From positions 1 through 33,812 of the forward strand of contig JAGWKL010000017.1 of the NCBI GenBank assembly GCA_028865345.1: a stretch of 33,812 bases of DNA, given 5' to 3'. This document shows, one piece after another, positions 1-9,483 of the stretch. The position numbers were made by a program, and so were the translations under genes. The notes below the pieces were generated by a model. That model did not search any database. It was not told where the DNA came from and saw only the letters and a list, made by a program, of their open reading frames with translations. Position 1 is the first letter of the stretch; every line of letters starts with the position of its first letter. This stretch comes from Candidatus Omnitrophota bacterium. Its GTDB lineage: Bacteria > Omnitrophota > Gorgyraeia > Zapsychrales > Fredricksoniimonadaceae.

Positions 1-3000
1 TCACTCCAGTTGATCCCCGTCTTGCTCAACACTTGCAAGTCATTCCAGTTGAGCCCCGTCTTGCTCAACACTCCAAAGTCAGCCCAGTTGATCCCTGTGC
101 GGCCAAGCACATTGATATCAGCCCAGTTGATCCCTGTATTGCTCAACACGGATAAGTCATACCAATTAATGGAAGAATTGGTGAATACTCCAAAGTCCTG
201 CCAATTGATTCCCGAGCCGCTTAATACGGCCAGGTAGGACCAATTGACGCCGGCCTGGGTGAATACTTGCAGGGCCTGCCAGTTGATATTGGAATTTGTC
301 AGGCTTCCTAATGAAACCCAGTTGATCCCGGTCTTGGTCATTACTCCTAAATCACTCCAATTGATCCCTGTCTTGCTCAACACTTGCAAGTCATTCCAGT
401 TGATTCCTGTATTGCTCAATACTCCAAAATCGCTCCAGTTGATCCCGGTCTTGCCCAACACTCCAAAATCAGCCCAGTTGATCCCAGCCTTGCTCCACAC
501 TCCGAAATCATTCCAGTTGATGCCCGCCTTGCCCAACACGCCCCAATCGCTCCAGTTGATGCCCGTCGATGTAAATACCGCCATGTCCTGCCAGTTGATC
601 CCCGTCTTCGTCATCACCGCAAAGTCGCTCCAGTTGATACCCGCCTCAGACAGCGTGTTGATGTAACTGCCCAGATCCATCCAGTTGACGCCTGTCGTAG
701 ACAACACCCGGAAATCACTCCAGTTGACGCCCGTGCGGCTCAACACGTCCATATCATTCCAATTGATCCCGGTGTTGCTCAATACTCCAAGATCGCTCCA
801 GTTGATCCCTGTCTTGCTCAACACACCAAAATCGTTCCAGTTGATCCCCGTGCGGCTGACCACATTGATGTCATTCCAGTTGATCCCCGTGCGGCCAAGC
901 ACATTGATATCAGCCCAGTTGATCCCTGTATTGCTCAATACTCCAAAGTCACTCCAGTTGACCCCGGTCTTGGTAAATACCGCCATGTCTTCCCAATTGA
1001 TCCCCGTCCTCGTCATCACCGCAAAATCGCTCCAGTTGATCCCCGCCTCGGACAGTGTATTGATGTAGCTGCCCAAATCCATCCAGTTGATCCCCGTGGT
1101 CGACAAAATCCTAAAATCATTCCAGTTGATGCCCGTCTTGCTCCACACCGCCATGTCATCCCAATTGACACCGGCATTGCTCATCACTCCGAAGTCACTC
1201 CAGTTGATCCCTGTCTTGCTCAACACTCCAAAATCATTCCAGTTGATCCCCGTGCGGCTGATCACATTGATATCATTCCAGTTCAACCCTGCCTTGCTTA
1301 AGACCCCGAAATCATTCCAGTTGATCCCTGTCTTGCTCAACACTCCGAAGTCATTCCAGTTGAGCCCGGTCTTGCTCAACACTCCGAAATCACTCCAATT
1401 AATTCCTGCATGACCCAAAACATACAAATCATTCCAATTTAGACCAGCCTTGGTCAAAACCCCCAAATCATTCCAGTTGATCCCTGTCTTGCTCATTACT
1501 CCGAAGTCATTCCAATTGATCCCCGTGCGGCCAAGCACATTGATGTCAGCCCAGTTGATCCCTGTGCTGCTCAACACTCCCAAATCGCTCCAATTGATCC
1601 CTGTGTGGCCCAAAACATACAAATCATTCCAATTCAACCCCGTCTTGGTCAAAACCCCCAAATCATTCCAGTTGATCCCCGTATTACTCAAAACTCCTAA
1701 ATCACTCCAGTTGATCCCTGTGTGGCCCAAAACATACAAATCATTCCAATTCAGCCCCGCCTTGGTCAAAACCCCCAAATCATTCCAGTTGATCCCTGTC
1801 TTGCTCAAGACTCCAAAGTCATTCCAGTTGATCCCCGTGCGGCCAAGCACATTGATGTCAGCCCAGTTGATCCCTGTGTTGCTCAACACTCCCAAATCAC
1901 TCCAGTTGATCCCTGTGTGGCCCAAAACATACAAATCATTCCAATTCAGCCCTGCCTTGGTCAAAACTCCCAAATCACTCCAATTGATCCCTGTGTGGCC
2001 CAAAACATACAAATCATTCCAATTCAGCCCCGTCTTGGTCAAAACCCCCAAATCGTTCCAGTTGATCCCTGTCTTGCTCATCACGCCCAAATCGTTCCAG
2101 TTGATCCCTGTCTTGCTCATCACACCGAAGTCATTCCAATTAATGCCTGTATGGCTGACCAAATAAATATCATTCCAGTTCAGGCCCGCGCGGCTGAGCA
2201 CATTCAAATCGTACCAATTAATACCCGTCTTACTTAATATTCCGAAGTCCTCCCAGTTGATGCCTGTGGTGCTTAACACATCCAGGTCATTCCAGTTGAT
2301 TCCTGTATTGCTCAACACTCCAAAATCACTCCAGTTGATCCCGGTTTTACTCAACACTCCAAAATCACTCCAGTTGATCCCGGTTTTACTCAACACTCCA
2401 AAATCACTCCAATTGATCCCGGTTTTACTCAACACTCCAAAATCACTCCAGTTGATCCCGGTTTTACTCAACACTCCGAAATCATTCCAATTGATTCCGG
2501 TCGTGGTAAATACCGCCATGTCCTGCCAGTTGATCCCCGTCTTCGTCATCACCGCAAAATCGCTCCAGTTGATCCCCGCCTCGGAGAGCGTATTGATGTA
2601 GCTGCCCAGATCCATCCAGTTGATCCCGGTGGTCGACAATATCCTGAAATCATTCCAGTTGATCCCTGCCTTGCTCCACGTCGCAAAGTCACCCCAGTTG
2701 ACGCCCGCCTTGCTCAACACACCCAAATCACTCCAGTTGACGCCCGTCGCAGACAACACCTGGAAATTATTCCAGTTGATCCCTGTCTTGCTTAAGACTC
2801 CCAGGTCATTCCAATTGATCCCCGCTTTGCCCAAGACGCCGAAATCACTCCAATTGACCCCTGTCCTGGACAAGACATCCAAATCACCCCAGTTAATGCC
2901 TGTATTACTCAATACGCCAAAATCGCTCCAGTTGATCCCCGTCTTACTTAACACCCCGAAATCGCTCCAGTTGACGCCCGTCGCAGACAACACCTGGAAG

Positions 3001-6000
3001 TTATTCCAGTTGATCCCTGTCTTGCTTAATACCCCCAAATCATTCCAATTCACACCCGCATTGCTCATCACGCTGAAATTGTTCCAATTCACACCGGTCT
3101 TGGTCAATACGCTCAAATCGCTCCAATTCAAGCCCGTCTTGGTCATCACCGCCAGATCGCTCCAGTTGATCCCCGCTTCGGACAAGGTATTGACGAAACT
3201 GCCGATGTCCATCCAGTTGACCCCGACGGTCGTCAAGGTTTGAAAATCGCTCCAGTTGATGCCTGTGCGGCTCAAGGCGTTGAGGTCACTCCAATTGATC
3301 CCGGTGTTGCTCAAAACCCCCAAATCGCTCCAGTTGACTCCTGTCTTGCTTAAGACCCCGAAATCATTCCAATTGATCCCTGTTTTGCTTAAAACCTCAA
3401 AGTCATTCCAGTTGACGCCTGTCTTGCTCATGACCCCAAAATCAGCCCAATTGATCCCTGTTTTGCTTAAAACCTGCATATCATTCCAATTAATTCCCGT
3501 CTTGCTTAATACGCCCAGGTCAGACCAATTGATTGAGGAATTGGTAAACACCCCAAAGTCATTCCAATTGATCCCCGCAGAGCTTAATACGGCCAAATAG
3601 TTCCAGTTGATGCCGGCCTGAGTGAATAATTGCAGGGAATCCCAATTAACGCCTGAATTCGTCAAGATCTGGAAGGACGACCAATTGACCCCTATCCTGG
3701 TCATGACGCTCAGATCACTCCAGTTGATCCCTATCCTGCTCATCACCTCAAAATCATTCCAATTAATGCCCGTCTTGCTCAACACGCCGAAATCGTTCCA
3801 ATTGACACCCGTCTTGCTTAACACACCGAAATCAGCCCAGTTGATCCCTGTCTTTCCCAGCACGCCGAAATCAGCCCAATTGACACCCGTCTTGCTCAAA
3901 ACGTTGAGATCGTTCCAGTTGATCCCTGTCTTGCCCAGCACGCCGAGATCAGCCCAATTGATTCCCGTCGTGCTCAACACGGCAAAATCATTCCAATTGA
4001 TCCCTGTTCGGCTTACAACATTCAAATCATTCCAATTGACTCCCGTCGTGCTTAATACCGATATGTTAGACCAGTTGATGGAAGAATTGGTAAACACCGC
4101 AAAGTCCTGCCAATTGATCCCCGAAGAGCTTAATATGGCCAGATAATCCCAGTTGACACCGGCCTGAGTGAATATTTGCAGGGCCTCCCAGTTAACGTTG
4201 GAATTTGTCAGGCTTCCCATGGATGCCCAATTGATCCCGGTCTTGGTCATCACGCTCAGATCATCCCAGTTGATCCCGGCCTTGCTTAAGACCCCGAAAT
4301 TATTCCAGTTGATCCCAGCCTTACTCCACACTCCAAAATCGCTCCAGTTGATCCCTGTCTTGCTCAACACGCCAAAATCATTCCAGTTGACCCCGACCGT
4401 GCTCATGACCCCGAGGTCATTCCAATTAATACCCGCCTCGGAAAGGACAGCAAGGTCCGACCAATTAATATTCGACGATCCCCCGAGAGTGGACCCTATG
4501 ACCGCGGTCAAATTGGCCCAGTTGATCCCCCGGGTGGTTAAAACAGTCATGTCCTCCCAATTGACGCTTGCCGTACTCATTACCTCAAGATCGTCCCAAT
4601 TGACACCCGTCCTGCTCAACACCTCAAAGTCATTCCAGTTGATCCCCGCTTTGCCTAACACCCCGAAATCGCTCCAGTTGATGCCGGTCTTGCTCAACAC
4701 GCCGAAATCGTTCCAGTTGATGCCGGTCTTGCTCAACACGCCGAAATCGTTCCAGTTGACCCCTGTCCTGCTCAATACCCCCCAATCGCTCCAATTGATC
4801 CCCGTTGTGGTGAAAACCGCCATGTCCTGCCAATTGACCCCTGTCCTGGTCATCACCGCCAGATCGCTCCAGTTGATCCCCGCTTCGGACAAGGTGTTGA
4901 CGAAACTGCCGATGTCCATCCAGTTGACCCCGACGGTCGTCAATGATTGAAAATCGCTCCAGTTGATGCCCGTGCGGCTCAAGGCGTTCAAATCATTCCA
5001 GTTGATCCCTCTGGTGCTCATTACTCCCAAATCGCTCCAGTTGATCCCCGTCTTGCTTAAGACCCCAAAGTCGCTCCAATTGATCCCCGTCTTGCCTAAA
5101 ACGTTAAGATCGTTCCAATTGATCCCTGTCGTGGTTAATACGCCAAGGTCACTCCAATTGATCCCCGCCTTGCCCAGCACGCCGAAATCATTCCAGTTGA
5201 TCCCTGTGCGGCTTACAACATTCAAATCATTCCAATTGATCCCCGTCTTGGTCAATACGCCCAGGTCATTCCAATTGACCCCCGCCTTGCCCAACACGCC
5301 GAAATCAGCCCAGTTGATCCCTGTACGGCTTACAACATTCAAGTCATTCCAATTGATCCCCGTCGTGCTTAACACGCCAAGGTCATTCCAATTGACCCCT
5401 GCGTTACTCAACACCCCGAAATCGCTCCAATTGACACCGATCTTGGAGAATACGGCCAAATCGCTCCAATTCATGCCTGTCTTGGTCATCACCGCCAAAT
5501 CGCTCCAGTTGATCCCTGCTTCAGACAAGGTATTAAAGAAGCTGCCGATGTCCATCCAGTTGATCCCCACCGTTGTGAACACCTGGAAATCGCTCCAGTT
5601 GATGCCGGTCCTGGACCATACGTTGATATCATTCCAGTTAATGCCGGCATTGCTCATGACGCCCAGGCTGCTCCAATTGATCCCGGTGCGGCTTAAAACA
5701 TCAAAATCATTCCAATTGATTCCTGTATAACTTAAAACATGAAAATCATTCCAGTTGACCCCGGCCTTGGTCAACACGCCGAAATCATTCCAGTTGATGC
5801 CTGTACGGCTTAAAACATCAAAATCATTCCAATTCACCCCCGTACGGCTTAAGACATTAAAATCATTCCAATTGACCCCGGCCTTGGTCAACACCCCGAA
5901 ATCACTCCAGTTGACGCCTGATAAACTGATAGTATTAAGGCCGCTCCAATTGATTCCTGTATAAGTTAAAACGCGAAGATCATTCCAGTTGATGCCCGCC

Positions 6001-8480
6001 TTGGTCAGCACCCCGAAATCATTCCAGTTGATGCCTGTCTTGCTCAACACATTAAAATCATTCCAGTTGATCCCTGTACGGCTTAAAACATTAAGATCAT
6101 TCCAATTGACCCCAGCATTGCTCAACACCCCGAAATCGCTCCAGTTGACCCCTGTCTTGGTCATTACAGCCAGGTCTTCCCAGTTCAAACCATTTCTTGT
6201 CAGTATGGCCAAATCGCTCCAGTTGATCCCCGCCTCAGACAAGGTATTAAAGAAGCCGCCGATATCCGACCAGTTGATCGATGTGGTCGTCATCTGTTGA
6301 AGGTCAGACCAGTTGATGCCTGTGTGGCTCCAAACCTCCATATCATTCCAATTGATGCCCGCCTTGCTCATGACGCCAAAACTGCTCCAGTTGACGCCGG
6401 TGCGGCTCAAGACCTGCCAATCATTCCAGTTGATTCCCGTTTTGCTCCACACCGCAAAGTCAGCCCAGTTGATCCCGGCCTTGCCCAACACGCCAAGATC
6501 AGCCCAGTTGATCCCGGTTTTGCCCAACACGCCAAGATCAGCCCAGTTGATCCCCGTGGAACTTAAAACATTAAGATCGCTCCAATTAACGCCCGCCTTG
6601 GTCATCACCCCGAAATCATTCCAGTTGATCCCGTTTTTGCTTAATACGGTGAAATCATTCCAGTTGATGCCCACCGTGCTTATTCGATTCACATCATTCC
6701 AGTTGACGCCCTTGTTGGTCAGCACCGCAAAATCAGTCCAGTTAACGCCGGCATTGGCCATGATGTACAAACCCGTCCAATTGACCTGGCTTGTCTGGAG
6801 TTCGTTTATGGCCGTCCAATTGACCTGGGACAGGTTGGAAAAAGCCTCCCAATTGATCCCCTGGTGGGACAAAAGTTCGAAATCCAACCAGTTGACGCCG
6901 TTGGTCGTCATGACCCTTAAATCAAGCCAGTTGATGCCTATCTTTGTCATCACGGCCAGGTCGCTCCAATTGATCCCCGCTTCGGACAAGGTATTGATGT
7001 AGCTGCCCAGGTCAGACCAGTTGATCCCTGTCTTGCTCAACACGCCGAAGTCATTCCAGTTGATTCCCCTTGTCGACATCACCCCGAAATCGTTCCAGTT
7101 GATGCCTGCCGCGCTTAAGGTCTGGAGATTCTGCCAGTTCATGCCCGTGGTGGAAATGTTGGCCCAATATTGCCAGTTCACGCCTGCCCTGGTCATCACC
7201 GCAAAATCACTCCAGTTGATCCCTGCTTCGGAAAGCGTGTTGAAATAGCTTCCCAGATCCGACCAATTGATGCCTGTCCGCGTCAGGATGTTCAGATCAT
7301 TCCAGTTGATCCCTCTCGTCGACACTGTATACAGGTCATTCCAGTTGATCCCCGCCTTGGACAAAACCCCGAAATCACTCCAGTTGACCCCTGAGGCGCC
7401 TACCACGACCAGGGCCTGCCAATTGACATTGGCCGCACTCAGCGCGTTAATGCCGGCCCAATTGACCCCTGCTTTGGATAAAACACCGAGACCGGCCCAA
7501 TTGATGCCGTTCGTGCCCATCACTGCGAAGTCATTCCAATTAATACCGGTTTTGGTCATCACTGCCAAATCGCTCCAGTTGATCCCTGCTTCGGAAAGCG
7601 TGTTAAGGGAACCGCCCAAATTCGCCCAATTGATCCCTGAACGGCTTAAGACATTCAATCCGTTCCAGTTAATTCCCGTCTTACTTAAGACACCCATGTC
7701 AGCCCAATTGATCCCTGCCTTGCCCAAGACGCCAAAATCGTTCCAGTTGATGCCGGTCTTGCTCAAGACGTTGAAATCGCTCCAGTTGATGCCCGTCTTC
7801 CCTAATACTCCCAGGTCAGCCCAATTGAGGCCTGCCTTGCTCAGCACGCCGAAATCATTCCAGTTGATGCCTGCATAGCTCAAAGTGCGAAAATCATTCC
7901 AATTGATATTATTTTCAGACAGGACCGTCAAGTCGCTCCAGTTGACCCCCACCTGGCTCAAAGCCGCCAGGTCATACCAGTTGATCCCCTGGGACCAGAC
8001 CACACCGGCATGGGTCAAGACCTCAAAATCATACCAATTGACCCCCACCTTGCTGGAAACGGCCAGATCGTTCCAGTTGATCCCTGCCTTGGCCAATACG
8101 GCCAGGTCATTCCAGTTGACGCCCGTGTTGAAAAGCCTTTGCACATCGGCCCAGTTGACGCCTTTTTTGGTGAGCACTCCGAAATCGCTCCAGTTGATAC
8201 CCACGTTGGAAAGCACGTTCAAGTCCTGCCAGTTGATGCCATCGGCGGACATTTTGGCGATATCGCTCCAATTGACCCCGGCGTTGGTTTGCACCGCGAA
8301 ACTGTTCCAGTTGATGCCGTAGGAATTCGACAACTGAGTGAAATCGTAAATGCTGCTGACGCGCGTTTGGAGAACGCCGACGTCCTGCCAGTTGACGGTA
8401 TCGGTCTTGGCTTTAATGGCTGCTATATCCGCCCAGTTGATCTTATCGGTATTGGCCTTGATGACGCCGATGTCTTCCCA
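1..8480 (-). repeat. 39-bp coding tandem repeat array (about 210 units), 13-aa consensus G[IV]NWxD[LF]xVLSK[TA]
   Basis: Core '(c/a)ca(g/a)ttgatcc...' recurs every 39 bp on the plus strand (minus: ATC AAC TGG = INW). Occasional longer units (for example 51 bp) keep the reading frame. Confidence 0.95.
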
Positions 8481-9464
8481 GTTGATGACATTGCCGTAGG
8501 AATCTTGAGTAATAATACCGGCGTTTCCGTTGAGGGCCAATGGGACGTCAGCTGTACAGGAGGCTGCCCCGCAAGGTGTCTGGCCGGTAACAGTTACTAC
8601 GGCGCTAAATCCATTGGCAAATGTAGCGCTGTTAAAAGCAGCTGGAGTCCAGACAGAAGTTGAAACGCACCAATTATTGGTATAGTTGGCAGTAAAGGCA
8701 GTTGAACCAAGGGTCGAGCCGTTCTGAGTCCCATCCGGATTATAAATAGCAACAGAACACTCATCGCCTGCATTTGTATTATCGGATGAAGCAAAAGGTT
8801 CGGCTTGATTATCATGGGCCACCCACACGTAGATGTAATACCCGCCTTTACCGCTATTGGCTCCGTTATCCCATACAGCCGAAGCTTGAGGGCCGGTACC
8901 GGGATTGATATTAAAGGTAGCTGAGACGCCCGGTGTCAAATTAGAAGATGTGGGTGATGTCGCTTGAAGGGTATATAATTGGCCGGCAGCTGTAATGCCC
9001 AAATTGGAAAATTGCGCCAATCCATTGACAACATTTACTGTAGCGGTACCCATCAAACCGCCATTGCCGGGATTGCTTAAAATCGTCACCGTCACCTGGT
9101 CCGTATTGTCATTGGCAACGATATTGCCGTAGGCATCTTCAACAGCCACCACCGGCTGGCGAGAGAACGGCTGCGAGTGATTGGTATCCGACGGGCTTAC
9201 AGTAAAGACCAGCTTGGCCGGCGTGCCGTAAGACAAGGTGCCGGTCGAGCCGGAAGTGGCATAGGGAGAATTGTTCTGTGCCCCGCCGTTGTAGATATCG
9301 CTGCCGATGGAGGATTCCGCGGGGTCGGTGGTTTCGTTGCCGCCGCTGTATTGGGCCCAGGCCGAAGAGAGAAAGGCGCTCCCAAAGAAAATCGCCCAAA
9401 AGGCAAAAATTTTCCATAGGCCGGGTCTTAGCTTCAATTTTAAAACCGTGTCTTTGTCAGGCAT
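1..9464 (-). CDS. Giant secreted tandem-repeat protein (5' part; 3' end beyond left window edge)
   Basis: Minus-strand ATG at 9464 gives MPDKDTVLKLKLRPGLWKIFAFWAIFFGSAFLSSAWA^QYSGGNETT (clear signal peptide). Manual translation is continuous from 9464 to about 7700, and spot checks at about 6777, 4503, 2334, 162 and 3 are all in the same frame (plus-strand codons begin at multiples of 3). Repeats read GINWNDFGVLSKT etc. No stop reached before position 1. Confidence 0.92.
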   Translation of the reverse strand, partial: MPDKDTVLKLKLRPGLWKIFAFWAIFFGSAFLSSAWAQYSGGNETTDPAESSIGSDIYNGGAQNNSPYATSGSTGTLSYGTPAKLVFTVSPSDTNHSQPFSRQPVVAVEDAYGNIVANDNTDQVTVTILSNPGNGGLMGTATVNVVNGLAQFSNLGITAAGQLYTLQATSPTSSNLTPGVSATFNINPGTGPQASAVWDNGANSGKGGYYIYVWVAHDNQAEPFASSDNTNAGDECSVAIYNPDGTQNGSTLGSTAFTANYTNNWCVSTSVWTPAAFNSATFANGFSAVVTVTGQTPCGAASCTADVPLALNGNAGIITQDSYGNVINWEDIGVIKANTDKINWADIAAIKAKTDTVNWQDVGVLQTRVSSIYDFTQLSNSYGINWNSFAVQTNAGVNWSDIAKMSADGINWQDLNVLSNVGINWSDFGVLTKKGVNWADVQRLFNTGVNWNDLAVLAKAGINWNDLAVSSKVGVNWYDFEVLTHAGVVWSQGINWYDLAALSQVGVNWSDLTVLSENNINWNDFRTLSYAGINWNDFGVLSKAGLNWADLGVLGKTGINWSDFNVLSKTGINWNDFGVLGKAGINWADMGVLSKTGINWNGLNVLSRSGINWANLGGSLNTLSEAGINWSDLAVMTKTGINWNDFAVMGTNGINWAGLGVLSKAGVNWAGINALSAANVNWQALVVVGASGVNWSDFGVLSKAGINWNDLYTVSTRGINWNDLNILTRTGINWSDLGSYFNTLSEAGINWSDFAVMTRAGVNWQYWANISTTGMNWQNLQTLSAAGINWNDFGVMSTRGINWNDFGVLSKTGINWSDLGSYINTLSEAGINWSDLAVMTKIGINWLDLRVMTTNGVNWLDFELLSHQGINWEAFSNLSQVNWTAINELQTSQVNWTGLYIMANAGVNWTDFAVLTNKGVNWNDVNRISTVGINWNDFTVLSKNGINWNDFGVMTKAGVNWSDLNVLSSTGINWADLGVLGKTGINWADLGVLGKAGINWADFAVWSKTGINWNDWQVLSRTGVNWSSFGVMSKAGINWNDMEVWSHTGINWSDLQQMTTTSINWSDIGGFFNTLSEAGINWSDLAILTRNGLNWEDLAVMTKTGVNWSDFGVLSNAGVNWNDLNVLSRTGINWNDFNVLSKTGINWNDFGVLTKAGINWNDLRVLTYTGINWSGLNTISLSGVNWSDFGVLTKAGVNWNDFNVLSRTGVNWNDFDVLSRTGINWNDFGVLTKAGVNWNDFHVLSYTGINWNDFDVLSRTGINWSSLGVMSNAGINWNDINVWSRTGINWSDFQVFTTVGINWMDIGSFFNTLSEAGINWSDLAVMTKTGMNWSDLAVFSKIGVNWSDFGVLSNAGVNWNDLGVLSTTGINWNDLNVVSRTGINWADFGVLGKAGVNWNDLGVLTKTGINWNDLNVVSRTGINWNDFGVLGKAGINWSDLGVLTTTGINWNDLNVLGKTGINWSDFGVLSKTGINWSDLGVMSTRGINWNDLNALSRTGINWSDFQSLTTVGVNWMDIGSFVNTLSEAGINWSDLAVMTRTGVNWQDMAVFTTTGINWSDWGVLSRTGVNWNDFGVLSKTGINWNDFGVLSKTGINWSDFGVLGKAGINWNDFEVLSRTGVNWDDLEVMSTASVNWEDMTVLTTRGINWANLTAVIGSTLGGSSNINWSDLAVLSEAGINWNDLGVMSTVGVNWNDFGVLSKTGINWSDFGVWSKAGINWNNFGVLSKAGINWDDLSVMTKTGINWASMGSLTNSNVNWEALQIFTQAGVNWDYLAILSSSGINWQDFAVFTNSSINWSNISVLSTTGVNWNDLNVVSRTGINWNDFAVLSTTGINWADLGVLGKTGINWNDLNVLSKTGVNWADFGVLGKTGINWADFGVLSKTGVNWNDFGVLSKTGINWNDFEVMSRIGINWSDLSVMTRIGVNWSSFQILTNSGVNWDSLQLFTQAGINWNYLAVLSSAGINWNDFGVFTNSSINWSDLGVLSKTGINWNDMQVLSKTGINWADFGVMSKTGVNWNDFEVLSKTGINWNDFGVLSKTGVNWSDLGVLSNTGINWSDLNALSRTGINWSDFQTLTTVGVNWMDIGSFVNTLSEAGINWSDLAVMTKTGLNWSDLSVLTKTGVNWNNFSVMSNAGVNWNDLGVLSKTGINWNNFQVLSATGVNWSDFGVLSKTGINWSDFGVLSNTGINWGDLDVLSRTGVNWSDFGVLGKAGINWNDLGVLSKTGINWNNFQVLSATGVNWSDLGVLSKAGVNWGDFATWSKAGINWNDFRILSTTGINWMDLGSYINTLSEAGINWSDFAVMTKTGINWQDMAVFTTTGINWNDFGVLSKTGINWSDFGVLSKTGINWSDFGVLSKTGINWSDFGVLSKTGINWSDFGVLSNTGINWNDLDVLSTTGINWEDFGILSKTGINWYDLNVLSRAGLNWNDIYLVSHTGINWNDFGVMSKTGINWNDLGVMSKTGINWNDLGVLTKTGLNWNDLYVLGHTGINWSDLGVLTKAGLNWNDLYVLGHTGINWSDLGVLSNTGINWADINVLGRTGINWNDFGVLSKTGINWNDLGVLTKAGLNWNDLYVLGHTGINWSDLGVLSNTGINWNDLGVLTKTGLNWNDLYVLGHTGINWSDLGVLSSTGINWADINVLGRTGINWNDFGVMSKTGINWNDLGVLTKAGLNWNDLYVLGHAGINWSDFGVLSKTGLNWNDFGVLSKTGINWNDFGVLSKAGLNWNDINVISRTGINWNDFGVLSKTGINWSDFGVMSNAGVNWDDMAVWSKTGINWNDFRILSTTGINWMDLGSYINTLSEAGINWSDFAVMTRTGINWEDMAVFTKTGVNWSDFGVLSNTGINWADINVLGRTGINWNDINVVSRTGINWNDFGVLSKTGINWSDLGVLSNTGINWNDMDVLSRTGVNWSDFRVLSTTGVNWMDLGSYINTLSEAGINWSDFAVMTKTGINWQDMAVFTSTGINWSDWGVLGKAGINWNDFGVWSKAGINWADFGVLGKTGINWSDFGVLSNTGINWNDLQVLSKTGINWSDLGVMTKTGINWVSLGSLTNSNINWQALQVFTQAGVNWSYLAVLSGSGINWQDFGVFTNSSINWYDLSVLSNTGINWADINVLGRTGINWADFGVLSKTGLNWNDLQVLSKTGINWS
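8900..9230 (-). other. Invasin/Big-type bacterial Ig-like domain in the giant protein
   Basis: Translated YGTPAKLVFTVSPSDTNHSQPFSRQPVVAVEDAYGNIVANDNTDQVTVTILSNPGNGGLMGTATVNVVNGLAQFSNLGITAAGQLYTLQATSPTSSNLTPGVSATFNINPG; the 'vaVeDayGNiv' and 'G.a.FsnL.i..aG.yTL.A' signature is typical of Big_1-like repeats. Confidence 0.7.
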
Positions 9465-9483
9465 GCAATTCTTTTTTACCATC

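Noticed and set aside
10-8322. Series of plus-strand ORFs (MIPVLLNTPKSFQLIPVLL...) across the repeat region
   Set aside because: They are antisense readings of the 39-bp array. Several frames stay open because 39 is divisible by 3, but they are broken by stops at variant units, lack conserved starts, and overlap the uninterrupted minus-strand frame with a signal peptide.
1-8480. CRISPR array (regular period, conserved core plus variable part)
   Set aside because: There are no unique spacers. The variable half encodes conserved protein positions, the period preserves the reading frame, and no cas genes are present.
9139-9417. Minus-strand ORFs 9139..9417 and 9197..9406, and plus-strand ORFs 9177..9636
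   Set aside because: Out-of-frame or antisense to the giant protein's N-terminal region; the correct frame starts at 9464.
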